DNA of 64,000 nt from Euwallacea fornicatus (GCF_040115645.1 NC_089556.1:682001-746000); one strand, 5' to 3'; counted from the first letter of the stretch, positions 50,001 to 61,030 are shown. Numbers and translations are program-made. The notes: generated from the letters alone by a model not told the origin.

Positions 50001-53000
50001 TCGCCAGGAAAAAACACCCCCCTTAATTAAAATTTTCGAGGGAACCACCTTGCATTTGGGGCGAACCAATGGGGATAAAAATTTAAATAAAAAAAACCAC
50101 CGAATTGGCTCAAATAAGTATTGTAATGTGTATGAACTGATGGTGAACTAATTTCGACCAAATGCCTTGTTTCACTTTACAAAAATCACCAAACATAAAT
50201 CACTTGCGATGAATCTCTTTGTACACCCCCTTTGTTACGAAATACATAACATTTTTAATCTTGTGGTGTAAAGTCATTCTAAATAACTTTGAAAATAATT
50301 GAGGATGTTGAGTCTGTACATCCTTAATTTCTGGAATATTATTTTATCCTGATGAATCGCGAGGCGACATGGAAATTCACATCTCAATCTTTCTACATAG
50401 TTGCCTGTTTCGAAATAATTTTAGTGATCGGCGTAAAATACATAGTCTTACAATATTATATGATTTCTTTATTTCTTAATTTAACTGCACATTTTTCGTT
50501 GTTCACTTAAAATATACCACCGACCAATGGAATACAGGGATGTTACCCAGTAAGTAATTCTTGTAAGAACCAAGAGGGCTAGATACGTATTAGTATCATG
50601 CTTAGTTATGGTGAAAGAATCATCAATGTTCAATAAAGGCTGTGTTTTGGTGAATCGGTGAATAACGATCTACCTAATCTCATGTTATCGAGTTTGATTT
50701 ATTTGTTTTGTTTCATCTGAGCTTAGTTAAAATGAGTTCTTTAAAATGAAGAAATAGTGCACTTTATGTTTTGGTTTATTTGTAAAACTACATTAGTTTA
50801 AGAAATTTGATGCAGATTTGAGTATGTTGTAGATGACTCTCAGGGTGCTTCACTTCGGATAAGGTTAGTTTGCAAGCCAATCAACATGCAGAAAGCTCAA
50901 GTGGATATGACACATAATAATAATTGAAGTTTTGTTGATGATCCCAGCAGGTAAAGTGCGCGTGATAATGTCAGGCAATTTGTGATAATTTTGCCTAACA
51001 CAGTTTTTATTTTTCTGACTTAATCAATAGGAGCTGCATCATTCAAATAAGTAGTAAAATCAAATTGTGTTCTAAACGAAACTAATATTTTGGGGTTGTA
51101 TTTACCACGCGAGTTTTCGTAACTATTCACAGTTTCAAGATAACTGTTTAGATGTATTAAGGCACTTTTGCAGAATGACACTATGCCAGACTTTTTAACG
51201 CATTGTTGTACAAGTATTTCGTGTATTTGAAACCATGCAAATCCAAACCTACACTGCTCAAACAATGTCAGGCAGCTCACTTATGAAGTGTGTACAGGGA
51301 TATTGTGCTGATATGAAATTCTTCAACGGCGTGTTTATTTCAAATTCCTAGCACATCCTTATTGTAAAAATATTTCAGGAAAATTTCGAAAAATTTAAAT
51401 AATATTTTCAAGGGCGAAAAGTATTTATCCACCCGGGGAAAAATCCTAGGTGGAGAATCACATTTATAAACACGTTATAATTTCCTCATACGACATTTGA
51501 TCAAGTCATTTGAGTTTTTCCTAGTAATCATTTCACAGTTTTCTCTGACATCGAGAATTGATCGAAAATAAATGTGTTATTAGTGAAAATCTGGTTGAAT
51601 CATGTGATGTTAGAGGTACCTAGCAGTTTGTAGATATAACATGTGGTAACTTGAACTGCCTGATTGATCAAAATCTTGAAAGCTCGCCAAAAGTTATTTA
51701 CAGAAGATCGATTTTCGGTGCTTTCAAAGAAGAAAAATTATGATCTAGGAATCTTGTCGGCAACTCTATGGGCTTTCTTTTCCATTTAGTCAATCGCGTA
51801 CTGGTTTATGGACGCTAGGGAGTGCAAACATTTATTTCTACATTCAGTAACTGTGATCACACAAACTATGACCAGAGGAACGACTGCTCCTTTCAGAATG
51901 TTTAAATAACCTAAGTTGACTATTTAAATACTTCTATTCAAATTTCCATAGTGAAATATTGGTTCTACAAGAATATTTCCTAATGTGCATTTCCGAACGT
52001 TTACTTTTAATGGAAATCGGGTGTGTTATTCAAGAAAAAAATATGAAAGTTTTTTATATCTATAATTTTACTTGTTGATTTTTCAATTCAAATGAAATGA
52101 GTATTCATCAGGGATTCAATTATTTCGTCTCGCAAACATAGTTATACACGTATTATGTTGTTTTCTAAAAGTGAGTTCTTCCTTATAGATAATCTGCAAT
52201 AAATTTGTGGAAAGCTGAATTTTATGAGGGCGAAATGTGTGCTGTTTGTTGTCACCGGAGTGTTTATTTAATGTCTATTCTTACCCCTTGAAACTATTAT
52301 TGACATACATATTTCAGAATTTCCCTGAATTTTTGTACAGTAAGAAGAAGATAGGGCTTTCAAATTTTGAACGGGACTCTTTGTATACATATTTTCTCAA
52401 CTAGTTAGTTGTTATATGAAGAAATGTAAATTTTTATTGAATAACTCATGTTTTATTCAACGGTTAAAACCAAAACACAGTCAATTCACCAAGATGAAAA
52501 GTATGTCGGCCTCATCATATCCATTTATGTTTAAGTTTAGTTGTGTGATTGAGTTTAGATTACTAATTTGTTAACTAATTATTATCGAATTTATTTCTAT
52601 TATTTATATTCATTTCATCTTTAATGGGTCCCTATCTTTGGGAGTAGTTACGTCCAATGTTGATGCATCTTCATTGGTCAGCGTTAAAATGACAGTTGTA
52701 GTGCAACTTCATTAGTGGTAACTGTCGACTCCGATTCTCATAGGTGGAAAGATAACTGTGCACTGTGATTTTTTCGAAAATGTCATAAATATCGAAACCT
52801 TTCACCAATGGAATTGTGTAAAGACTTTTATGCTTATGAGAATCCAATTGCGAATTCAGACATTCAAAAAGTGAGCACCGGGACCTACAAAATGCCCGAT
52901 TTCTTCCAATGTCTTTGTTTTATTGTAATATTTCGTAACGCCTCAGATTGACGTAGTTGGTGGGCACTTTTTCGATGTACGAATTCGATATAAATTAACA

Positions 53001-53125
53001 ATCCCAAAGATCGCGACACATTAATGTCATTTCAATTTACGTTATTACCAAAAACAACGTAATTATATTTGGTTGTATCCCTCACCTGATCATGACCGTG
53101 CCGTTTGTCTATTTCACTCTCGCAG
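47049..53125 (+). other. CadN: CadN intron 11, upstream of the alternative exon pair
   Basis: This intron is 6077 nt, GTAAGTATT to TTCACTCTCGCAG. I looked for a further copy of the alternative exon (pattern DVVDRxNxPPxW) and saw none. A short GAGTGAGTGAGTGTGTGAGT run lies near 47555. No nested gene is supported. Confidence 0.8.
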
Positions 53126-53316
53126 AGAGACAGGTACAGATTGCGCGTGCGCGCATACGATCGGGGAAAACCACCCACTTACGCCGACGTCGACATCGAG
53201 CTTGACGTGGTCGACCGCAACAACAAGCCGCCGCTCTGGGACAGAGACACCTTAAGCCCCATCCACATTAAAGAAAATGTCACAGTGGGTACTGTGGTCA
53301 CGTCGGTCAAGGCCAG
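53126..53316 (+). CDS. CadN: N-cadherin alternative exon, version 1 (mutually exclusive pair)
   Basis: The acceptor is CACTCTCGCAG and the donor is weak GTTTGTATG. It is 191 nt, phase 0 to phase 2, residues 1062-1124 in this isoform. It encodes RDRYRLRVRAYDRGKPPTYA, then DVDIELDVVDRNNKPPLWDR, then HIKENVTVGTVVTSVKA. It is 32 of 63 residues identical to the downstream exon by my hand alignment, and has the same length and phases. Including both would give 382 nt and shift the frame, so they must be used one at a time. This corresponds to the 7a/7b pair of Drosophila CadN. The linker is VVDRNNKPP rather than DxNDNxP. G+C and third-position C/G are clearly higher than in neighbouring exons. Confidence 0.93.
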
Positions 53317-53633
53317 GTTTGTATGACGTCCAGCCGGGTGTCGGGGTTGTTCCTCCTCGAGCTTAGAACGTGCTTTATGGGGTGAGCGCGTTCACCTTAT
53401 AAAGTGCGTTCTAATGCCAAAATGGCCGAGCAGCCAGGTAGAGTGATTGAATATTGGGTTACCATCAATTAACCTGGCATTCATAGAACAAACGATCCAT
53501 TTTCTTTTTAAGTAGTCGCCGATGGGTGATAGAAGATCGCTCTCAAAAATATATTTTAATTTTACCACCTGTCGCCCTTAATTCCTCGCAACTAACGCCA
53601 AGTCCGGCTCTGCTCTCTTTCATTACTCATCAG
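53317..53633 (+). other. CadN: intron between mutually exclusive exons
   Basis: This intron is 317 nt, GTTTGTATG to CATTACTCATCAG. It contains a strong 52-nt stem-loop (53363-53414) and further short complementary segments, GCCAGGT (53433-53439) with ACCTGGC (53472-53478). Confidence 0.85.
53363..53414 (+). promoter_or_regulatory. intronic RNA stem-loop, candidate splicing control element
   Basis: Bases 53363-53385 pair with 53392-53414 over all 23 positions with no bulge: 19 Watson-Crick pairs and four G.U pairs (53371/53406, 53372/53405, 53379/53398, 53380/53397). The loop is GCGCGT (53386-53391). Outer arms read TTAGAACG and CGTTCTAA; inner arms GGGGTGA and TCACCTT. Its position in the short intron between mutually exclusive exons suggests a role in exon choice, for example by hindering joint inclusion or pausing splicing. 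Function is inferred; a small foldback insertion is the main alternative. Confidence 0.6.
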
Positions 53634-53824
53634 CGCGAGTCGTACCGTCTCGAGGCCACTGCGAAGGACAAAGGGTTCCCGCCCCTCTCCCGATCTGTGG
53701 AGGTTCAGATCGACGTGGTCGATCGGGCCAACAATCCACCCGTTTGGGATCACGTGGTCTACGGGCCCATCTACATCCGGGAAAACTTCCCGGTCGGCGC
53801 CAAGGTGGTGTCCGTTAAAGCCAG
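53634..53824 (+). CDS. CadN: N-cadherin alternative exon, version 2 (mutually exclusive pair)
   Basis: The acceptor is TTACTCATCAG and the donor is weak GTCTGTCTT. It is 191 nt, phase 0 to phase 2, the same as version 1. It encodes RESYRLEATAKDKGFPPLSR, then SVEVQIDVVDRANNPPVWDH, then VVYGPIYIRENFPVGAKVVS and VKA. It closely matches one of the two fly versions (RETYKLEAMAQDKGYPPLSR). It is also GC-rich. The linker is VVDRANNPP. The alternative residues cover the end of one EC repeat and the start of the next, and so alter an interdomain surface. Confidence 0.95.
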
Positions 53825-55583
53825 GTCTGTCTTTAATGGAGAGCCAGATGGACATGTGGTAGATGAAGGAAAACTTTTGCTGCATAGGGGCAATCAACCC
53901 AAGTGTAATTGTTAACAATAAAGTGCAATCCTGGGATATTGCTTACTTGAGGGTTGCTTTTCATGTCTCAATATGGCATTCATTGACGTTTCGAGGTAGA
54001 GACGGAACTGAAGTGATGTAGCCAGATAATTTATTTTTAAATGAGTCGATATTAATTATTTTAAGGTGATGGACTCCGTGTCGGAAGCTTTAATATAATC
54101 GACGAAAAGCTTTTCCATTCGGGGGGAATTAGGCTCTCGAAGCGGCTATGCTTGTGCCTTACTCTCACATGTTTCTCTGTTGTGAGGCTCAATATTTGCG
54201 ACGGTTAGACGCTTGTGGTTCCGCACGTAACTAAAAGTGAGGCGGTTCAAGGGCCCGAATCCGTCCATTGGTTGCTTTATCGGTATATGGCTATGTGCTT
54301 AACTCAACTCTTTCACTGGAAACTAAGACTCTTTTAAATTTATGGCGACGAAGTCGAGAAATACGTTTCTTTCATAAACAACATTTTCCCGATTCAATGA
54401 ATCGGATATAAATCGTTTTCCGACCTTTGATGACGATTTTCCAGCCTTGAAGCAAAAGTTTTCCTTTCGGTTTCAAAATGCAAACTGCAGTTTTATTTCG
54501 TCACTTTCTGTGCCCTCGAAATCAATTAAATGTTAAATTGCAGTTTTCATTTTGTCCAGCTCTCCCCACCTACAAGAGATCAATAAAATGGTGTCAGTGT
54601 TAACCACCGCGGCAGCACGCAGCGCCGCGTTGTGGCTGGAGTCGTAATTTGCACGCTTTATTTACAGAAAATTTTAAGTTAAAATTCCAAAAAAAGAAGT
54701 TCGGATCGAGCACGAGTTCCGAAAATCGATAGACTGAAGACTTCTCAGTTGTTTTTGTCGTGTATTTTATTTTTTATTTAGAATGTAAATCCATATGCAT
54801 TTTTTAAACAGTCTTAAAGTATGGATTTCCGCTGTAGTCCCAATTTAAAATCTGGAATTTGTGCGAAAAGTATCAGTGCGAAAAAATAGATGCTGCTCTA
54901 AATGCACTTCACCGCAATATTAACTCACCTGTGCTTTCTAAAAGATGGTTGAAAGAGGCACTCAAATGGCAGCATTCAGAGTTAAATGATGATTCACTTT
55001 TCCTGAGCCAAACTCTTACTCTCTATCCCTATCCTGATTTTACAAATAACAACATTTTTAAAAACATACAAAATGGATCGGTTTTTGAAAACATTGAACT
55101 AGGTACCCGTTGAGGGTGCATCTGATTTTTCAAATGAGGTAATTGGCATTCCGGAATTAACGAAAGACCAGACCTTCATGCATGTTTTTATCCTTGAAAG
55201 TAGCCATGTTAGAGTGATTACAGTTCAGTTCAAATACTTTTATTTCGAAAATCTCGTAACAAAGGGAATGCCAGTGTCCTTAGTTAGATTTATACATTTT
55301 TGCATGTACATTTACAGTAAAAATGCCACAATTTTCTTTTAGAAAAGTAAACAGTGATCGGCGTTTTTACTGTAACACTAATTTTTGCATGTGGCTATAG
55401 ATTTTTGTCGGCCATGATTTTTGAGGCGCTATGTTTTGATCGTTAACAGAGCGATATTTTTGAGGGCGCTGTTTTTTCATAGGCAGTTTTACTTTTGTCA
55501 CTCTGAAATTTTTGAATTTTTGCAAAAGTACTACTGCTCCTGCATCGAGGACCCTATGCTATAAAACTATTATTTCCCTCTAG
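53825..55583 (+). other. CadN: CadN intron downstream of the alternative exon pair
   Basis: This intron is 1759 nt, GTCTGTC to TTTCCCTCTAG. It contains TGGCATTCAT at 53974, an exact repeat of a 10-mer at 53475 in the inter-exon intron. Moderately GC-rich patches occur up to about 54660. No gene was seen; the 84-codon frame at 54859-55113 has no recognisable motif. Confidence 0.8.
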
Positions 55584-55773
55584 TTCTGGGATAGAGAATA
55601 ACCCCACTGTGTTTTATCGTTTGATGCCCGGTTCTACTGCGCAAACCAACAAATTGCACACGTTCTACCTTCAACAAAGACCTGATAACGGGTTCACTTG
55701 GGCCGATATCAAAGTCAACCATCCATTAGATTATGAGCAAATCAAGGAGTACAATTTGACAATCCGAGTTGAG
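55584..55773 (+). CDS. CadN: N-cadherin exon following the alternative pair
   Basis: The acceptor is TTCCCTCTAG and the donor GTATGCTAC (phase 2 to phase 0), residues 1125-1188. It encodes SSGIENNPTVFYRLMPGSTA, QTNKLHTFYLQQRPDNGFTW and ADIKVNHPLDYEQIKEYNLT. PLDYE is the repeat's conserved LDxE calcium motif. Confidence 0.97.
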
Positions 55774-55833
55774 GTATGCTACTTAAAGGGTCGAAGAAGA
55801 AAAAGCTCAAGCGTATTTCCCCGTTATTTGTAG

Positions 55834-56016
55834 AATAACGGCGTTCAGCAACTTGCTTCCGAAGCGATAGTCTACATTCAGCTTGAAGATGTCAATGACG
55901 AAATTCCCCTGTTCACCGAAAGGGAACAAGAAACCGTGTTGGAGGGAGAGCCAATTGGTACTAAAGTGACCCAGGTCAACGCGATAGACCGGGATGGAAC
56001 TTTCCCTAACAATCAG
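55834..56016 (+). CDS. CadN: N-cadherin exon (DVNDEIP linker)
   Basis: This exon follows a 60-nt intron (acceptor GTTATTTGTAG). The donor is GTAAATC, phase 0 to phase 0, residues 1189-1249. It encodes NNGVQQLASEAIVYIQLEDV, NDEIPLFTEREQETVLEGEP and IGTKVTQVNAIDRDGTFPNN plus Q. DVNDEIP at about 1207 is the linker. Confidence 0.97.
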
Positions 56017-58443
56017 GTAAATCTTTAAAGAAGAAATCATTAGTATTCCCGAAGCTTACCGCTGCAAAGCTTTATTCAGCAATCGTAATATTTGTATTAA
56101 TAAAACACGTGTACCGCATTAAAAATTTGATTTGCGCCTCTGGCACCGGAGAGATCTTATTAATCGAGTTTTCATTTAAATAAACTCCCGTGGGTTTTGT
56201 ATTATTTAAAATTCATGACGGGGCGCATTGAAAGCGTAAGGCACTAAATAGCTAAAACGCAATATGAAAGGTGGAGGGCGGGGGGCGTCTTAAATCGAGA
56301 TTCAATGATGTTTGGCCGGGAGCAAAAAATTGCTGAATTTTGTTTTGCCTGGAAATTTAAGTGAAATTTCGTGTTTTGCTTCGGAGATTGATTAACGGCC
56401 AAAAGGTATTGCTAGCAATCAAGAGACTCTGAAGTTTTGCGTTTGGAATAAATTTAATACAGAATTATGAAGGTATTATTAGGAGCAGCGTTATTTGAAG
56501 TCATTCATTTTAATCTTATTCTTGATAGTCTTTCATGAATGTGTGTTCATAAGACCGAATTGTGGCGAAGAGAGTCCGGAATCTCATTAAATGTAACGAG
56601 AAACAAAAATATATTTTAAGTTATTATTATTATTCTTATTCGCCCCTGCAAGGGAAATATTTTGTGGGTCGTGCGTGTTAAACTCCCGGGTATCATTCCT
56701 GATCAAACTCATTAGGGCTGCATGTCGCAAATAGGATCAAGAATATGAACAGAATTAGGGTCGACTCAAAACCTCAAGTTTGCGAGATATAATCACGTAT
56801 TGGTGTTGGAAAGAGAACATAAAAACTGCTCGGGGCAGTTCTAAAGTGCTAAATGTGGAAGAAATTACTATAAATTGTAAGTTCGTTTCCCTAATTGATG
56901 GCGAAACATTTAAAGACGTTCTCTTTAGGTGGTAACCCTTGGAATGAAGAGTGAGGGAACACTCGTTCTATTACTCCCGATAGTGTTTTTCGCACGGTAG
57001 AGGTTCTATCATATGATCGAAGAAGATTTCAGTACCTGTACTTGTAAAAACATAATTTGTCATGTCTAATCGTGAATTCCACCAACAATATATTTTTTTC
57101 CTTTTCAACGCTCCTTTTTCCTCTAATCTCTTTTTCAATACCGTGAGGGATTGGCGTAGGTCGCCGTAAGTGGCTTCGTGGTTTGCGAAATAATACTCGA
57201 ATCTGTAGAAAACATTTTTTTCTTTGAGTACATGATATGAAACTTAGCCGAATGATATTTAGGAGCTTGAAAATCGCAGATCGTCTGAAATGTAACGAGA
57301 GAAGGAACTAATAAAAATTAGAGACGAACACCGACTCTTTTATTATTTGAGCAATAATAATTCTCAATGGAAAAATTTAATTTAGAGTTCTCGGCACGTG
57401 GAGTTTTATTTTAAGGTTGGGGAAATTTGTACATGGAAATACGCCATTGCTTCATTTCAAATTGCACTTTAAATTTACTTACTGGTGTATAAATCGTTGC
57501 GTTTCATTCCTAAATAGCTCAATTTATTGAGTTAAAAATAGGTGATGGCGATTTCTTTTGGCATTAAATGAAAACTTCGTACTTAAGTCAAGGCTGAATT
57601 TCATAGGTGCTGAACACTGATTCAGCTGAACCGAAATCAAGTTGTTGGACAAAAAATTAACAACCCGATGGGCACTTAATAGTTTTTTCCAAAATTCTAT
57701 TACTTAGAAGGATTTGAAAAATGTGGAGATTGATCGCTGCTCGAAACTGAAAATATACTCGTAGCTGCCCCTTTTTTAAAACCAGGAACATCATTTGTCA
57801 AAATCAATATTTCTTGCCCGAGAACTTACCACGAGTTGATTGAAAATTAAGTAGTTTCCCGTGTTTTTCGTCTTAGAGGGAAATCCGTGTTAATTTCTCT
57901 GGGTTAAATTTAATTTCAGAGCCTGCACTTCTTCGCTGCAAAGAACTTTATTAGATTCGAACTTTTTGGAAAACAAAAATATACTTTTCAAAGCCTGTAA
58001 AATAGAAATAAGGGCACACCTATATTTCACCTAGGATTATCACTATTTTGCACCGGAGACTTTGCAATGTGGCTGTATATACAATTTAAAATTCCACTTA
58101 TACACATCCCTTGTAATACTTCCTAGAATATTCGAGAAACTACTCCACCTTAAGTACACCGAAAACACTAAGTATTAATAAATTTTAATGTGTTCTACAT
58201 GTTTAAGATCTCAGTCTTGGATGGAGATAATTATTTTAAAATTTCAGCAGGCTTGTATAGCAGGAGATAATAACACTTTAATGCTCTTACCTGCAGAATA
58301 AGTTTTGAAATTAAAATTTTATAGGATAAAGTAGTGCTTTCGGTTAATAAGTTTGAAATTAGATTTAGCTGCTCCTTGAACCTAAATTGAGGTATGTTTT
58401 GCTGTTCTTAGCTAAACTAAAAATCTTTGTATTTCTCTCTTAG
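56017..58443 (+). other. CadN: CadN intron
   Basis: This intron is 2427 nt, GTAAATC to TTCTCTCTTAG. No coding or repeat feature was seen apart from a short GGAGGGCGGGGGGCG run near 56274. Confidence 0.85.
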
Positions 58444-58633
58444 GTTTACTATTACATTGTGGAATCGCCGAGGAACGAAGGGAAGGATTTCTTCGAAATT
58501 AACAAAGAAACCGGGGAAGTGTTCACTAAAGTAGTCTTCGATCGTGAGAAGCAAGGGGCGTACGCCTTGGAGGTAGAAGCCAGGGATGGAGCACCCTCTG
58601 CCAGGCCGAATAGTGACAACGAACCCAATTCAG
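58444..58633 (+). CDS. CadN: N-cadherin last exon in this window
   Basis: The acceptor is TTCTCTCTTAG and the donor GTGAGTC (phase 0 to phase 1), residues 1250-1312. It encodes VYYYIVESPRNEGKDFFEIN, KETGEVFTKVVFDREKQGAY and ALEVEARDGAPSARPNSDNE, then PNS. FDREK is the LDRE calcium motif and EARDGAPS closes the repeat. The next fly segment (VTKFIRIGIADKNDNPP) was not found before 64000, so the gene continues beyond the window. Confidence 0.96.
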
Positions 58634-59999
58634 GTGAGTCTCGTGTGTTATTTAATCTGAAGTAAAACTGAGTAATATCAATTTCTCCAATTGAATAAGT
58701 CAATGTAGCTGAAAACGGATTGCGATAGATCTGTGAGCCGGTGTAGGGAATATACATATATTTCATGAAAACGCTCGCCTGGAAATGCTCGTATACGTCC
58801 CAAGATAAAGCGAATTGTGAAAACCATCTCGCGTGAAAAATCACGAAACTATGCATATTTTATATGTAGCTTGTTTAGCTTGTTTACTGTCATGTATAAT
58901 TTTAGCTGGCATAAGGGAATTAGGTCTTTTTTGGCATTTGGTAACAGAATAACGTGAGAAAACTTCTAACTGTTAGAGATATTTTTAATAATGTTTGAGG
59001 CGCGGCACAAATCTTTGCACGATAATCAAGAGTAGCGGCTTCCATTGGTTGTGAAGAGGTACTATGAATAATCAGAGCTTGGAACTATGCCTAAAATTTC
59101 AATAATAGCTATGAAATCGTCGATCTAATAGATGTTAAAATATTCTGTCCACTAACACTTCGACAATGATTCAAAGTGAAATCTACTTAAGAGATGCATC
59201 GTTAACTCTGACTTGGAAATTGTGCAGAATCGAAACTCCTGCCTGTGCTCAAAATTTTTATAATAAACGGGACAATGTTGATCCGATAGATATTGAGGTG
59301 TAATGTCCACTAACAGTTGGATAACAATTCAAGGTGAAATCTTATGGGGCATCCACTTAATTTTTGGCATGTGAACGGTCATTTACTAGAATGAAAATGA
59401 CCTTAATCGGTCAGATATTTCCTTCTCAAGCTAGTGTCTTCTAGTATAATTTTTTATTTCGCGCTTTCCCTGAGAACAGAACGTAAAGCTACAAGATTTC
59501 TGACCAGATTTTCTTTATTATTTTCAATGTCTTGTTGACAATATGATTAAGAATATTGTGAAAATGAGAAATGCCGGTGTAAAGACTCATTGTGCCCAGC
59601 CTTTGTGTGTTAATAACGGCAGGTTTAATGCTTGACTTAACTTGTGGCCCGAAACGCTCCTACATCGTCTTATCAAATTTCAACTTTTTTCATCGGAACA
59701 TCCATCACCTCTCATGAATCGATTATAAAGTCCTTCTGTTGTTAGTTAAGAGTTAAAATTGTCTGCGTAAAAGGAGTTAAGGTGGCGCAATGCTGAAATA
59801 AGTTAGTCTAGAAAAGGTGTCTCTTTCCATATCACGTAACCACCAAGTTGTTTGAAGGTAGTTTCTATGAGGGTAAACGCCCCCTCGAGATATCAATCAA
59901 TAAAACTGAAGACAACAAGAAAGGAGAGCTGTGGGTTGCAGGAATTCATGCGGCCTGAAGATATCCCCCTAAGAATTCATTCGGAACAATTTCTTAAGG
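58634..59999 (+). other. CadN: CadN intron, left part
   Basis: This is the intron after the last visible exon. It contains a two-unit imperfect direct repeat at about 59093 and 59251 (period about 158 bp; shared blocks AAAATTT, TCCACTAACA and AATTCAAGGTGAAATCT-like). No exon of CadN or another gene was recognised. Confidence 0.7.
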
Positions 60000-61030
60000 G
60001 ACGATTCTACGCCCCTGAGAAAAAATAAAAGGTGGAATATCAGATGAGTCCGACGTTGTGCTTTTTTTAATAGGACACCAATTGGCACCAGTGCTTCTTT
60101 ACCCTCTGTCAGCGCCATTTGATAACTTCATCGAAGGCATGTGTCTACCCCTCTACCACCAGACGAGGAAAAAAGATGAAATATCGTATGAATCCCATGT
60201 TGAGCAGTTTTCTAGCAGAGCTTAAATTTATGCCAGGACTCCCCTAAGGCACTCTGTCATCATTCATACGGCATTTCATGATTTGTTTTTCGATATGGGG
60301 GTATTTTCACCCTTCAACTAAGTCATTTCAGGTATGATGTGCGTTTTAGATAGGACATGTTCTGGCAGAAATTTAACTCTTACCAGAGTAGCGCATAACG
60401 TGAGATTCATGAGAAATTCCACGTTTTATTTTTCTGATATAAGGGTAGCTTTCATTCCCCTCAAGAAGTTATTTTAGGTTTAACAGTAATAGGACGTGTC
60501 TTGGCACGAACGTATATGCTACTGCTAGTTCGCAACGTTGGATTCATGTGATATTCTACATTTTATTTTTGTAAATGAGACCACAGATTCTTACCCCTAC
60601 GAAGTTCTGTCAGGTTTGGCACTTAGTGTACTGAGAATAGAGCCTCAGGACCCGATTATGGTCGTACGAAGATAGTTCACAACGTGGGGCTCATGCGATG
60701 TTTAACATTTTATTTTCTCATATGGGGGCAAATTCGCTCTCTCGAATTTTTTCCAAGTAAGGTACCGATGAGGGTCTTAAGAGATGTCCTGGCATTTTTA
60801 TAAATCGTGTAACATTGAAGTCATACGTCAGATTCATGTTCTATTCAGTTTTATTGCTTTTCGCAATGAGGCAGGTTCACTCCCTTGCACAGTAATTTCA
60901 AATGAATCCCTCAGAAAGCTTATAAAAACGCATCTATTATACATTCGTATAACCTACATCACAACCGCGTAGTACGCGAGATTAATATTCTATTCAGTTT
61001 TATTACTTTTAAAAAATAAGGGGGAGGGGG
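60000..61030 (+). repeat. degenerate tandem repeat array, unit about 143 bp, with an internal inversion
   Basis: Six direct copies share an anchor ATTCATG(T)GA(T)ATT...TTTTATTTTT. The anchors start at about 60262, 60405, 60542, 60690, 60832 and 60981, giving spacings of 143, 137, 148, 142 and 149 bp. Other shared blocks are AACGT(T/G) before the anchor, CCCCT/CCCTT after it, and GGACNTG-TCTGGCA. At about 60020-60060 and 60150-60225 the same unit appears in reverse orientation (AAAAATAAAA...GATGAGTCCGACGTTGTG; AAAAAAGATGAAATATCGTA). Copies are clearly diverged, so the array is old. It may be a minisatellite derived from a transposon. Confidence 0.65.

Noticed and set aside
47049..53125. A third member of the alternative exon cluster
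   Set aside because: I searched for the DVVDRxNxPPxW pattern and acceptor context and found none.
53073..53255. Alternative-frame plus ORF overlapping alternative exon 1
   Set aside because: The other frame encodes clear cadherin sequence with proper splice sites.
53592..53918. 108-codon minus-strand ORF opposite alternative exon 2
   Set aside because: It is an antisense shadow kept open by high GC content.
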